Source of the DNA: Alphaproteobacteria bacterium
GTDB taxonomy: Bacteria; Pseudomonadota; Alphaproteobacteria; UBA8366; Aestuariispiraceae
DNA: 64,000 nt
Direction of reading: 5' to 3'
Assembly: GCA_033344895.1 (NCBI GenBank)
Contig: JAWPMN010000001.1
Coordinates: 62,001 to 126,000 of the forward strand
How positions within the stretch are numbered: the first letter of the stretch is position 1; every line of letters begins with the position of its first letter. Both the position numbers and the translations under genes were made by a program. The notes under the pieces were generated by a model. That model had not been told where the DNA came from. It saw nothing but the letters and a program-made list of their open reading frames with translations, and did no database searches. Positions 8,047-17,032 of this stretch are shown piece after piece.

Positions 8047-10095
8047 TCAGAAGTTTTCCTTCTTGTAGCCGAAATCGACCCGCCCGCTTTCCCGCGCCAG
8101 TATACGGGACAGTCCTTCCGGTCCGCAGTAGAAGACGTCGACATCGGTATTCGGGTGGGCGGCGCGGATCTCCGTGAACACGTCCCGCCAGTTCGGGCGC
8201 GACAGGCGGGTCGGCGCATGCAGCCCGGTCAGAAGGTCGCGTCCGGTCTCGCGGTGGTAGACTTCCATGGCGACTGTCAGGCTTGCCGACGTCAGTTCCG
8301 CCCGCAACCCCGTCAGATAGACCCTCAGATCAATCAGATCCCGGGTTTCCGGATCGTCCTCCAACTCCGCCATCAGGTGAATGAACCATTCAAAGGCCTG
8401 CTGATCACGGTTCATCCAGATGAAGTAGACCTTTTGCAGGTCCATCGTGCCGGGATCGGCCGCCCGACGGCGGTGCAGGATGGATCGCAGGATCGAGGCA
8501 AAGGGTGTGACCCCGATCCCCGCGCCGATCAGTACCGGAACCCGGCTGTCGAAGATGTCGGACGCGGGGGACCCGTATGGACCGTCAAGGAACACCTTAC
8601 GCCAGTGCTCAGGGCGGTCACCGGGATCGCGCGACGCAATTCGGTTCAGGCGCCGGGTCCATGTGCCGACACTGCGAACATGAAGCTCCAGGTTTTCCTT
8701 GTCTTCCGGATTGGAGGTCACGGTGAAAGGGTGCCATTCACGCCGGGAGATCGCCGGATGCTTCAGAAAGACATACTCCCCTGCCTCGTATTCGAACCAC
8801 TCCGGCCGTGCCATTCTCAGCCGGGTCACATCCGAGGGCATGGCATCCAGGGTGCTGAGCTCCGACGGGCGACGCCCTCGCATCAGGCGCACCGCCTGCT
8901 CGATCAGGAAGATCGCGCCCGGCACCACGACCCACATCCAGAAATCCGGAACATGGATCAGAAAGAATGCGAACCAGAGCCAGAACAGTCGGTGCGTGAC
9001 ATAGAACAGCTCGAACAGTCCCAACCTGCGGACGAAGCTGAGCGAGCAGACCCAGACAACCAAGAATATTCCGATGAGGGTCAGACCGGACCAGCCGACC
9101 TGGCTGGCGAACAGCTCACCATAGATCAGGTCCCGGGTGAAGAAATCCGGGTCGACCATGGATTCGTAGGTCGCGATGTAGCCCCCGACATGCACCAGGG
9201 CCAGGATGAAGGAAACGTGGCCGACCACCTTGTGAAAGTCGATGGCGCGATCGAGCGGCAGATAGGGGCCGACCGCCGTCCTTCGCAGGAAGGTCAGCGA
9301 GTGGCGCAGCATGCTGACCAAAATCACCGCGCCGTTCAGTTTCAGGGCCTCGGCCGCCCCCTGGGCCGTCACTGTAAAGATGTCAGAGCCGAGCGCCTGT
9401 TCCGCCAGGGCCCCCTGTCGGAACATCCAGACATTGCCGATCGCATAGAGCAGTAGCAGCACCAGCCAGGGCCGGTCATTGTCCCACAGGCGCTCCGCAA
9501 GGTCGGCCAGCGCCTGTAGGGCCCTGCCCCCCTTGCGGCGATCGCTTGGAATGCGCTGCGGCAGTTTCAGCCAGGTCGACGCACTGGCCACCATCTGCTC
9601 CTTGAGGGCCGGGTGAGCGTCGATGGTGGCCTTGAATTCGGCGAAGCTGATCGAGCCGCTGCCATCGGTGTCCACCGAACGGAAAAGTGCGTCGCTCAGC
9701 GCGTCGAGTTTCTCCGGCGGAATTTCCAGCCGGTGCTCGTTGAGACTGCGGTCCAGGATATGCGTCAGTTCCTGAAGGTCGATGGTCCCATCACCATTCA
9801 GGTCATGCAGATCGAAGACGATCCGCAGTTTCTCGTCCGGCGATCCGTCGATCAGGATCTTCGCAAACTCTATGAACTCCCAGAGCGTGACGGTGCCGCT
9901 GGCGTCGCGATCGACCAGCGCAAAGATTCGGGCGGCGTATTCCGCATCATTCAGTCCCAGACCTGCCTGCAGTTCGGCGCAATCGATCCTCTCGTCATTC
10001 CCGGCGATGGCCTTGAACCGTGTTTCGATGTCACGCAGTTGCGATGCAACATCCTTCCCGGTCTTAACCTTCAGTTCCGTACGTTCTTCCCCCAT
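8047..10095 (-). CDS. EF-hand NADPH-oxidase-like protein (NOX5 architecture)
   Basis: This 682-residue protein has three canonical EF-hand loops (62-73, 98-109, 142-153) plus a degenerate one near 30-45. Helices span about 208-400. The paired histidines H288/H302 and H368/H381, spaced 14 and 13, fit bis-heme ligation in NOX enzymes. FAD binding (HPFTVTS, 455-461), NADPH binding (GAGIGVTPF, from 524) and FYCGPEG (655-661) follow, with a final Phe as in NOX5. Predicted role: Ca2+-gated electron transfer from NAD(P)H across the membrane, to O2 or another acceptor such as ferric iron. GGGGAGG precedes ATG 10095. Confidence 0.88.
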   Translation of the reverse strand: MGEERTELKVKTGKDVASQLRDIETRFKAIAGNDERIDCAELQAGLGLNDAEYAARIFALVDRDASGTVTLWEFIEFAKILIDGSPDEKLRIVFDLHDLNGDGTIDLQELTHILDRSLNEHRLEIPPEKLDALSDALFRSVDTDGSGSISFAEFKATIDAHPALKEQMVASASTWLKLPQRIPSDRRKGGRALQALADLAERLWDNDRPWLVLLLLYAIGNVWMFRQGALAEQALGSDIFTVTAQGAAEALKLNGAVILVSMLRHSLTFLRRTAVGPYLPLDRAIDFHKVVGHVSFILALVHVGGYIATYESMVDPDFFTRDLIYGELFASQVGWSGLTLIGIFLVVWVCSLSFVRRLGLFELFYVTHRLFWLWFAFFLIHVPDFWMWVVVPGAIFLIEQAVRLMRGRRPSELSTLDAMPSDVTRLRMARPEWFEYEAGEYVFLKHPAISRREWHPFTVTSNPEDKENLELHVRSVGTWTRRLNRIASRDPGDRPEHWRKVFLDGPYGSPASDIFDSRVPVLIGAGIGVTPFASILRSILHRRRAADPGTMDLQKVYFIWMNRDQQAFEWFIHLMAELEDDPETRDLIDLRVYLTGLRAELTSASLTVAMEVYHRETGRDLLTGLHAPTRLSRPNWRDVFTEIRAAHPNTDVDVFYCGPEGLSRILARESGRVDFGYKKENF

Positions 10096-10200
10096 GCGCC
10101 GGTACCTCCCCTATCACGCATTAACCGTTTAACACATTCTTCGCGAGGCGGCATGTCCGTGATCGTTGCCCGAAAATGCAAAGTATTTTATCTTTTCAAC

Positions 10201-10578
10201 ATGATGAAACGATTCATGATCGCGCTTGCCGCGCCGGTCCTGTTCGCGGCGACAGCCGCCCAGGCCCAGGACATCTCGGGCGACCCCGCGCGGGGCCGCT
10301 CGCTGATGGAGGAGATGAAATGTCCGCAATGTCATGGCCCGGATGGAAAAGGGCGCATGAAGACACCCGGCGTTCCGCGCATTGACGGTCAGTACGAAAC
10401 CTATCTCGTCAATCAGCTGCAGAATTTCCGCGACGGGCGGCGCCCGCATAAATTCATGGAGGTCTATGCCGGTCGTCTGGACGGTCAGACCATTCGTGAC
10501 CTTGCCGCCTTCTATGCATGCCAGGGTTCGGAGCAGCCGCTGCTGCCGGATCCCGAGCGCTGCACGCCGGTGCGGTGA
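10201..10578 (+). CDS. Periplasmic class I c-type cytochrome
   Basis: From ATG 10201 (a second ATG follows at once) the product has 125 residues, with a signal peptide ending near AQA-QD and one heme site, CPQCH, at about residues 41-45. MKTPGVPRIDGQYETYL and the later FMEVYAG segment resemble cytochrome c4/c553-type domains, the Met probably being the distal ligand. It is a soluble periplasmic electron carrier. It is divergent from the NOX-like gene (105 bp apart) and is followed 5 bp later by a small exported protein. Confidence 0.88.
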   Translation: MMKRFMIALAAPVLFAATAAQAQDISGDPARGRSLMEEMKCPQCHGPDGKGRMKTPGVPRIDGQYETYLVNQLQNFRDGRRPHKFMEVYAGRLDGQTIRDLAAFYACQGSEQPLLPDPERCTPVR

Positions 10579-10583
10579 CCGAC

Positions 10584-11075
10584 ATGCGCCATGCAACGAT
10601 CGCCGCCGCGGGACTGTTACTGGGATTGTCGGTGCTGACCGGCCCCAAGGACGCCGCGGCGCTGGAATGCAACGAAAAGAACCCCGACATCTGCGCGACA
10701 TGCGAGGATCTGCGGAAAGCGTATAGCGGTGCCGATATCAAATCGGTCCGCCAGATTCGGGGGCGCTCCGTGTGGACGCCGCTCTATTCCGCGTATTTCA
10801 AGGACTGCCCGGAACTGGCAACCCGCTATATCAGCATGGGCGCCCATCCCGCCATCGGCGGCATGGAGGGCGATATGCTGGCCTCCGTCATTTCCTGGGA
10901 CCGTTGGGAAGTACCGAAACGCGCCGAATGGGTCGTGATGCTGGTCAAGGCCGGCGCGCGACTGGACCGGCCGCCGATTACCGACCGTACGACACGCCAG
11001 CGCTTGATGCAGGAATACGGTCAGCGCGACGATATCATGGCCCTGATCAAGATCGCGGAGGATGCCGGGGGCTGA
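10584..11075 (+). CDS. Exported ankyrin-like small protein of unknown function
   Basis: ATG 10584 lies 5 bp after the cytochrome stop and gives about 163 residues. A signal peptide (ending near AAA-LE) is followed by a short Cys-containing segment (LECNEKNPDICATCEDL). Helical pairs then follow, with ankyrin-like wording (LATRYISMGAHPAI, WVVMLVKAGARLD). The cysteines could form disulfides in the periplasm. Nothing catalytic is visible. Coupling to the cytochrome suggests a shared redox or assembly role, but that is inference only. Confidence 0.65.
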   Translation: MRHATIAAAGLLLGLSVLTGPKDAAALECNEKNPDICATCEDLRKAYSGADIKSVRQIRGRSVWTPLYSAYFKDCPELATRYISMGAHPAIGGMEGDMLASVISWDRWEVPKRAEWVVMLVKAGARLDRPPITDRTTRQRLMQEYGQRDDIMALIKIAEDAGG

Positions 11076-11130
11076 CGCCTCGTCCCGGCGGCGCGCCTCC
11101 AACGCGCCTTTTTCATCCAAGGAGAATGCA

Positions 11131-12105
11131 ATGAAATCCGTTCGGCTCGGCCGTACCGGCCTCGAAGTCTCGCAACTCTGCTTCGGCACGATGTCCTTCG
11201 GCGGCGATGCAGACGAAGCCGAATCCAGAAAGCTGTACGCGGCCTGTCGCGATGCCGGAATCGACTTCTTCGATTGCGCCGATGTCTACAATGGCGGCAA
11301 GGCGGAGGAGATCCTGGGCGATCTGATCCGCCCGGAACGCGACCGGATCGTACTGACGTCGAAATGTGCCTCGGTCCTGGGGGACGGCAGCGATCCCAAT
11401 CGCGGTGGCGCCAATCGCCGGCATATCCTGAAAGCCGTCGAGGACAGTCTTAAACGGCTCGGCACCGACCGACTGGACATCCTGTTCCTGCACCGCTGGG
11501 ACCCCAAGACACCGATCGAGGAGAGCCTGCGGACGCTGGAGGATCTCGTCCGATCCGGCAAGGTCATCCATATCGGCGCCAGCAACTACACCGCCTGGCA
11601 GATGGCAAAGTCCCTGGGCATTCAGGATCGCAACAATTGGGCCCGGTTCGACATCATCCAGCCGATGTACAACCTGCTGAAGCGTCAGTCCGAGGTCGAA
11701 ATTCTGCCGCAGGCGGCAGAGGAAGGCCTGGGCGTCATCACCTACGGACCGAATGCCGGCGGCTTGCTGACCGGCAAGTATCGCGACGGCGCCCGCCCGG
11801 ACGGGTCGCGGCTGACGGCGAATGACATGTATGCGCAGCGCTATGCGGACCCCTACTACTACGAAACCGCAGCAAAATTCACGGCCTTTGCCGACGGGAT
11901 CGGTGTCCATCCGGTCAGCCTGGCCGTTGCCTGGGCCGGGCATCATCCGGCGGTCACCTGCCCGATTATCGGCGCCCGGTCCGTCGCGCAGCTTCAGGCC
12001 TCGCTGGCCTCGGTCGATGTTCCAATGTCCGACGATCTGTGGCGGGAAATCGCCGGCCTGACGCGCCGACCACCCTCCCCCGTCGACCGGGACGAAGAAC
12101 TCTGA
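11131..12105 (+). CDS. Aldo/keto reductase
   Basis: ATG 11131 with GGAG 6-9 nt upstream gives 324 residues. The AKR barrel starts MKSVRLGRTGLEVSQLCFGT. The catalytic residues are Asp in FDCADVY with its Tyr, Lys in LTSKCA and His in FLHRWD. NADPH contacts come from GASNY and the C-terminal PIIGARSVAQL. This is the YajO/PdxI-like bacterial subgroup, which reduces aldehydes or ketones. No operon partner is obvious; the exporter gene starts 113 bp later. Confidence 0.9.
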   Translation: MKSVRLGRTGLEVSQLCFGTMSFGGDADEAESRKLYAACRDAGIDFFDCADVYNGGKAEEILGDLIRPERDRIVLTSKCASVLGDGSDPNRGGANRRHILKAVEDSLKRLGTDRLDILFLHRWDPKTPIEESLRTLEDLVRSGKVIHIGASNYTAWQMAKSLGIQDRNNWARFDIIQPMYNLLKRQSEVEILPQAAEEGLGVITYGPNAGGLLTGKYRDGARPDGSRLTANDMYAQRYADPYYYETAAKFTAFADGIGVHPVSLAVAWAGHHPAVTCPIIGARSVAQLQASLASVDVPMSDDLWREIAGLTRRPPSPVDRDEEL

Positions 12106-12218
12106 TCCGGGCCGCGCGCCCGCGGTCATAACTCCTGTGCTCAGCGGTCCGACGCCGCCGCATTGCCATGACAGTGGCGGCGTGGTGAAACCTTTGGTCT
12201 CTACTGAAAGGGATATGC

Positions 12219-13142
12219 GTGAGCGACAATGCCACCACAGCGCAGGATGACCGGCGGCAAACGGCGGAAGCCTATCTTTTCCTTGCCGTGACCTCGCTGT
12301 GCTGGGCCGGGAATGCGGTGCTCGGCCGGCTTGCGGTGGGAGAAGTCTCTCCCATGATGGTCGTGCTCGCCCGGTGGGCCGGTGTGCTGATCCTGTGCTG
12401 CGTCTTCCTGTTGCCGACATTGCGGCGGGACTGGCACGTCCTGAAACACCACCTGCCGTTTCTGGCCCTGCTGGGCGCGACAGGCTTCACGGGGTTCAAT
12501 GCGCTGTTCTATCTGGCGGCCCATGGCACAACCGCCCTGAACATTGGCATTCTTCAGGGCACGATCCCGATCTTCGTCCTGATCGGCAGCATCGTCTTTC
12601 ACAGGGTCGGGGTGCGGCCGTTGCAGGGGCTGGGCGTCGTCGTGACCCTCACCGGCGTCATCACGGTCAGCAGCGGCGGCAGTGTGGACCGTCTGCTGGC
12701 GCTTCAGTTCAATCCGGGCGATCTGCTGATGCTCTGCGCCTGCTTCCTCTATGCTGCCTACGCCATCGCACTGCGCAACCGGCCGAAAGTGTCACCGTTG
12801 AGCATGTTCGCGGTCATGGCGGGTGCGGCCTTCATCTTGTCCCTGCCGGCCGCCGGCATCGAGGCGGCCCTGGGTCACCATCAATGGCCGACGCCGTTTG
12901 GCTGGCTGGTGATCGGTCTCGTGACGCTCTTCCCGTCCTTCATCGCGCAGATCCTCTTCATTCAGGGCGTCGACCGTATCGGTCCCGGCCGCGCGGGCGT
13001 CTTCGTGAACCTTGTGCCGGTTTTTGCCGCCGCAATGGCCGTCCTGTTTCTGCAGGAGGCCTTCCACCTCTATCACGCGGTGGCACTCTGCCTTGTCCTG
13101 TTCGGCATCTACCTGTCAGAGCGCTTCAAAGCCAGAACATGA
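12219..13142 (+). CDS. DMT-superfamily (EamA) metabolite exporter
   Basis: GTG 12219 with AAAGGGA 5-11 nt upstream starts a 307-residue inner-membrane protein. It has ten predicted helices in two EamA repeats (AYLFLAVTSLCWAGNAVLGR opens the first; FNPGDLLMLCACFLYAAYAI opens the second). EamA proteins such as RhtA or YdcZ relatives export amino acids, purines or other small metabolites. Substrate cannot be assigned. Confidence 0.88.
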   Translation: MSDNATTAQDDRRQTAEAYLFLAVTSLCWAGNAVLGRLAVGEVSPMMVVLARWAGVLILCCVFLLPTLRRDWHVLKHHLPFLALLGATGFTGFNALFYLAAHGTTALNIGILQGTIPIFVLIGSIVFHRVGVRPLQGLGVVVTLTGVITVSSGGSVDRLLALQFNPGDLLMLCACFLYAAYAIALRNRPKVSPLSMFAVMAGAAFILSLPAAGIEAALGHHQWPTPFGWLVIGLVTLFPSFIAQILFIQGVDRIGPGRAGVFVNLVPVFAAAMAVLFLQEAFHLYHAVALCLVLFGIYLSERFKART

Positions 13143-13346
13143 ACCTGCACATGCTCCGCGGGAACAGATCATTTCAAATACGATCAATACTTGCCTGGCC
13201 GACCTGCCCCTGCGGCAAATAGAGGACCCGAGCGACTACCCCGGAACATATTCGTAAGTTAAAGTATGCTCCAACGGGCGCTTTTCGTATGGGGAGATAT
13301 GAAAACGCACCGGCAAACCATAACTGGATCACGGGGGAGCTTTAAA

Positions 13347-14381
13347 ATGATTTCGATATGGAAGGGGCCCGCGCGGCCCGCATCAGACCGATCGCTCATT
13401 GTGGCAATTGCATGCGCGCTGGTTGTGTCCTGCCAGACCGCGTCCGCCCCGACCGGCCCGGCCCTGACGCAATTGTCGGGTACGGAAACCGGCGACATTC
13501 TTTATGAAAGCCGATCCCCCTATGACTTCGTGAACATGATCGACGGATCCGCGCCCGAGGTGACCGTTCCGGCCACCCTGACCTTCCCGGACGGAGCAAA
13601 TCCCGAAACGCCGGTCCCGGCCGTGATCATCATGCATGACAGTGCAGGCGTGGACGCGGTTCATGAACACGCCTATGCGTCGATGTTGAACCGGGAAGGC
13701 TATGCCGCCCTGGTCGTCGACAGCTATGGCGCGCGCGGCATTCGGAGTACGGAAGCGAACCAGACCCTGGTAACCGCGGTGATGATGCTCGCGGATGCCT
13801 ATGCGGGGCTGGATCTGCTCAGCTCCGACCCGCGCATCGACGGGAACAGGGTTGCCGTGATGGGCTTTTCAAAGGGCGGCATGGTCGCGTTGTACTCATC
13901 CTTTGAACAGGTCAGGCAATGGTTTGCCGTCGGCAATGAACGTTTCGCCGCGCATGTTCCGATCTATCCGTATTGCGGGCTGCTGCCGGATGACACGACG
14001 ATGACCGGGGCGCCTGTGAAGATGCTGCTGGGCGGTCTGGACGACTACACCCCCGCCTCCCAGTGTCAGACGGTGCAGGAACATGCCGATCCGGACGGCA
14101 CCCTCATGACCCTGGAAATCTACAAGGGGGCATATCACTCCTTCGATGGATCGTGGACTGTCGAACGGGAACCTTTCTTCAATCCGAGTGAGTGTCACTT
14201 CTCCTTCGGAGCAGACGGCGTGACGCGGGAACGCGGAACGGGCCGGATCGCCTCCACGGCGGAACAGCGTCAGGACGTCCTGAGCGACTGCGGATCCATT
14301 GGCATCACTTCAGGTCGCAATTCGCAGGCTTCGGCCCAGGCCAGACAGGATCTGAAATCTTTTCTGAGCGCCACCTTCTGA
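13347..14381 (+). CDS. Dienelactone-hydrolase-family lipoprotein
   Basis: The ATG at 13347, 7 nt after GGGGGAG, is preferred over in-frame ATGs at 13266 and 13299. The product has 344 residues with a lipobox-like segment (IACALVVSCQTAS), suggesting a membrane lipoprotein. The alpha/beta-hydrolase core has the nucleophile region VMGFSKGGMVAL, where Ser replaces the DLH cysteine. The Asp is in LLGGLDDYTPA and the His in GAYHSFDG. It probably hydrolyses esters or lactones in the cell envelope. The C-terminal 60 residues carry an extra Cys pair (ECHF, SDCGS). Confidence 0.8.
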   Translation: MISIWKGPARPASDRSLIVAIACALVVSCQTASAPTGPALTQLSGTETGDILYESRSPYDFVNMIDGSAPEVTVPATLTFPDGANPETPVPAVIIMHDSAGVDAVHEHAYASMLNREGYAALVVDSYGARGIRSTEANQTLVTAVMMLADAYAGLDLLSSDPRIDGNRVAVMGFSKGGMVALYSSFEQVRQWFAVGNERFAAHVPIYPYCGLLPDDTTMTGAPVKMLLGGLDDYTPASQCQTVQEHADPDGTLMTLEIYKGAYHSFDGSWTVEREPFFNPSECHFSFGADGVTRERGTGRIASTAEQRQDVLSDCGSIGITSGRNSQASAQARQDLKSFLSATF

Positions 14382-14442
14382 ACGTAACGACGCCCTGAGC
14401 CGGTCCCGGCCGACATCACCCGGTCGGAACCGACGCCGGAAA

Positions 14443-14469
14443 GCCCCCTGGAAAGCTCCAGGGGGCTTG
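14443..14469 (+). terminator. Perfect 10-bp hairpin after the DLH-family gene
   Basis: GCCCCCTGGA (14443-14452) pairs exactly with TCCAGGGGGC (14457-14466) around a 4-nt loop, followed by TTGT. The T-run is weak, but position and stem strength suggest a terminator for the upstream gene. Confidence 0.7.
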
Positions 14470-14630
14470 TCCGTTCGGCATCCGCCGCTCAATCCGGAAC
14501 CATCATCGGCAACGAAAGCTCTGGTCGTGGCCGCCCGCAAACCTGTCCGATTCCCACACGGTTCATACTTTCGGAATAACCTGATAAACTGTCTTTTCAG
14601 AATATCGCAACGTTCGGGAGGGAATACCCC

Positions 14631-15899
14631 ATGGCCCGTACTCCGTTGGCGATGCTGTTAGGGATAATGATGGGCCTGATCGTCGCTGCAGATTTCGCAG
14701 CGGCGGAAACGCGTATGGCGCTCGTGATCGGCAATGGCAGTTATGCCACGGCCCCCTTGCAGAACCCGCCGAATGACGCGCGGCTGGTCGGGGACACCCT
14801 GGAAAGCCTGGGCTTCACTGTTTCCCGCCATTCCGATCTGGACCAGCGCGCCCTGAAGCGCGCCGTGCTGGATTACGGCGAGGCGTTGGCCGAGGCCGGG
14901 CCCGACACCATCAATGTGATCTTCTATGCCGGGCATGGCGTTCAGATTCAGGGGCGCAATTATCTGATCCCGGTAAAGGCGCAGATCGAACACGAACGCG
15001 ACGTCCCCATCGAAGCGGTGGCCGCCGACGAGATCCTGCAATCCATCGCCTATGCGGAGACCCAGCTCAACATCGTCATTCTCGACGCCTGTCGGAACAA
15101 TCCCTATGCGCGCAGCTTCCGATCGTCGGAAACCGGGCTGGCGCGCATGGATGCACCGCGGGGAACGCTGCTCGCTTACTCGACCGCCCCGGGATCCGTC
15201 GCGGCGGACGGTACCGGGCGCTACAGCCCCTATGCGCGCGCGCTGGCCCGGGCCATGAACCTGCCCGGGCTGCCAATTGAGGAGGTCTTCAAGCGCGCCC
15301 GGATCGACGTCATGGAACATACCGCCGAACGTCAGGTGCCCTGGGAAAGCTCGAGCCTGACCGGCAATTTCTCCTTCGTTCCCGCCGCTGCCGCAGGCGA
15401 CGTGGCGGCGCAATCGCCCGAGGCCGTGTTCTGGAGCTCCATCGCCGCTCAGGACGATCCCGCCCTGTTTGAGGAATACCTGGCACGATATCCGGACGGG
15501 CTGTTCCGCAGCATCGCCGAAAGCCGCCTTGCAGCCCTGTCCGGCGCCGCATCCGCGCCACCACGTACCGCGCGTACCGGCCCTGTCCGGTTCAAACCGG
15601 GAACCTACGACCCCGCCATTCTGCGCAGCGAAACCGAATGTGCGGAAGTCCGGTTCCAATCGGTCACCCTGGAGCCGGAAAGCGGCAAGGGATTCTGGCT
15701 CCATCCGGATACCACCGGAATCGTGCAGTATCGTATCGAGGACGGCATCGTCGGCGTAAAGTTCAAGGGGACCCTGGTCAGCGAAACCCACGAAACCGTG
15801 CAGGTCCAGGGGGCGGACCTCTTTGTCCGAATGCGGGTCATCTATGCCGGAGGGGTCTGCAAGATCGCCTATTGGCTGAAAGGCGCCATCGGCCCGTAG
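14631..15899 (+). CDS. Exported caspase-like (C14) protein
   Basis: This 422-residue protein has a signal peptide (hydrophobic to about residue 25, FAAA-ET) and a caspase/metacaspase-type p20 domain. The domain starts RMALVIGNGSYATAPL, with catalytic His102 in FYAGHGVQ and Cys154 in LDACRNNPY, followed by GTLLAYSTAPG and YSPYARALA. The C-terminal half, after about 250, is not recognised and may bind a partner; it has a single Cys near the end. Such periplasmic orthocaspase relatives are common in alphaproteobacteria but of unclear role. GGGAGGG lies before ATG 14631. Confidence 0.88.
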   Translation: MARTPLAMLLGIMMGLIVAADFAAAETRMALVIGNGSYATAPLQNPPNDARLVGDTLESLGFTVSRHSDLDQRALKRAVLDYGEALAEAGPDTINVIFYAGHGVQIQGRNYLIPVKAQIEHERDVPIEAVAADEILQSIAYAETQLNIVILDACRNNPYARSFRSSETGLARMDAPRGTLLAYSTAPGSVAADGTGRYSPYARALARAMNLPGLPIEEVFKRARIDVMEHTAERQVPWESSSLTGNFSFVPAAAAGDVAAQSPEAVFWSSIAAQDDPALFEEYLARYPDGLFRSIAESRLAALSGAASAPPRTARTGPVRFKPGTYDPAILRSETECAEVRFQSVTLEPESGKGFWLHPDTTGIVQYRIEDGIVGVKFKGTLVSETHETVQVQGADLFVRMRVIYAGGVCKIAYWLKGAIGP

Positions 15900-15925
15900 G
15901 GACCGATTCCTTCCTTGCGATCCGT

Positions 15926-15960
15926 AAAAGACGAAACCCCCAGGTTTCCCTAGGGGTTTC
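15926..15960 (-). terminator. Terminator of the tRNA-Val gene
   Basis: Read on the minus strand, GAAACCCC (15960-15953) pairs with GGGGTTTC (15940-15933), followed by GTCTTTT ending at 15926. It starts directly after the tRNA CCA end. Confidence 0.8.
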
Positions 15961-15962
15961 GA

Positions 15963-16037
15963 TGGTGGGCGCGGCAAGGATTGAACTTGCGACCCCTGCG
16001 ATGTCAACACAGTGCTCTCCCACTGAGCTACGCGCCC
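15963..16037 (-). tRNA. tRNA-Val (anticodon GAC), CCA encoded
   Basis: The cloverleaf reads from 16037 to 15966. Acceptor GGGCGCG pairs with CGCGCCC, the D stem is GCTC/GAGC, and anticodon stem CTGTG/CGCAG has loop TTGACAT (GAC at 34-36). The variable loop is GGGTC and the T stem GCAAG/CTTGC has loop TTCAATC. Discriminator A is followed by a genomic CCA (15965-15963). All stems pair, with one G-U in the anticodon stem. Confidence 0.96.
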
Positions 16038-16198
16038 GCGTCTCTGTGGACGGCGCGGTGTTTAGCACCGGTTCCCGGGTCCATCAAGCATTTGATCGCA
16101 GGAAAATTCATCGAAACGACATCGGGGCCGGCAAAAGCTGGCACAGGCCTTGCTACGCCTGGGGTGAGAGAGAAGTTCTATCGAACGGGAGAGGTTCG

Positions 16199-16942
16199 AT
16201 GTTGCGCGTTTCCCTGGTCGCGGCGCTGCTTGGCGCCCTGCTGATTTCCGGACCGTCGGCCCGGGCGGAAGAACTTGCCGCCGCCCCGGCGGGCGCGATC
16301 GCGCCCGGCGCGCCCTCCACCAAGGACGCCGGCCCCTGCGCCGCCGCCATCGCCTATGCCGAGCGGGCCCGGAACATTCCGGTTCATCTGCTGCAGGCAA
16401 TTTCCCTGACCGAGAGCGGCCGCTGGAGCGACGCCCATGACGCCTTTATCGCCTGGCCCTGGACCGTCATGGCCGAAGGCAAGGGACGCTACCTGCCCAG
16501 CATGGCAGCCGCCATTGCCGAGGTGAAGGAACTGCAGGCGCGCGGCATCACCAACATCGATGTCGGCTGCATGCAGGTAAACCTGTATTATCACGGCGAC
16601 AATTTCGCGAGCCTGGAAGACGCGTTCAACCCGATTCACAACGTTGCCTATGCGACGACCTTCCTGACCCATCTGCGCCACAAGCGAAACAGCTGGACCC
16701 GCGCGGTGAAGGAATATCACTCGACCAAGCCGGAGCGGCAGGAAATCTATCGCGAGCGCGTGATGCGGATCTGGGACGCCCTGAAGAAGGGGCGGCCCGT
16801 CGGCGGCCGGGAAACCGGACTGGAAAGCAGCGGATTCGCCTATATCTCCACCGCGGAATGGCCGCCCCGCAACTATCGTGCCCAGAAGCAGATGGAAGCC
16901 GCGGCCCGGGCACGGGTCATGAACGGCGGCAGCCAGTTCTGA
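16199..16942 (+). CDS. Exported lytic-transglycosylase-like (SLT domain) protein
   Basis: ATG 16199, preceded by GGGAGAGG, gives 247 residues with a signal peptide ending near ARA-EE. The SLT/lysozyme-like domain has the catalytic Glu in AISLTESGRW (about residue 73), GCMQVNLYYHG in place of the usual GLMQI motif, and a helical KEYHST region. It should cleave peptidoglycan in the periplasm. The C-terminal 60 residues are basic and unrecognised. There is no neighbouring secretion or flagellar gene, so its task is unknown. Confidence 0.85.
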   Translation: MLRVSLVAALLGALLISGPSARAEELAAAPAGAIAPGAPSTKDAGPCAAAIAYAERARNIPVHLLQAISLTESGRWSDAHDAFIAWPWTVMAEGKGRYLPSMAAAIAEVKELQARGITNIDVGCMQVNLYYHGDNFASLEDAFNPIHNVAYATTFLTHLRHKRNSWTRAVKEYHSTKPERQEIYRERVMRIWDALKKGRPVGGRETGLESSGFAYISTAEWPPRNYRAQKQMEAAARARVMNGGSQF

Positions 16943-17032
16943 ACCATCGCGTCCTCAGCCTCGGCCGACGCATGCCCCGCGCCTTGCCGCCCCGCTTCGG
17001 ATCGTCTTAAGTCCCTGACAACAGAAGAAACG

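Noticed and set aside
8008-9456. 482-codon plus-strand open frame opposite the NOX-like gene
   Set aside because: Antisense to a gene with intact EF-hand, heme, FAD and NADPH motifs; no independent support.
10130-10142. TTAACCGTTTAA as a CtrA-type cell-cycle site before the cytochrome gene
   Set aside because: The spacing is 4, not the expected 7, and AT-rich palindromes of this size occur by chance in promoters.
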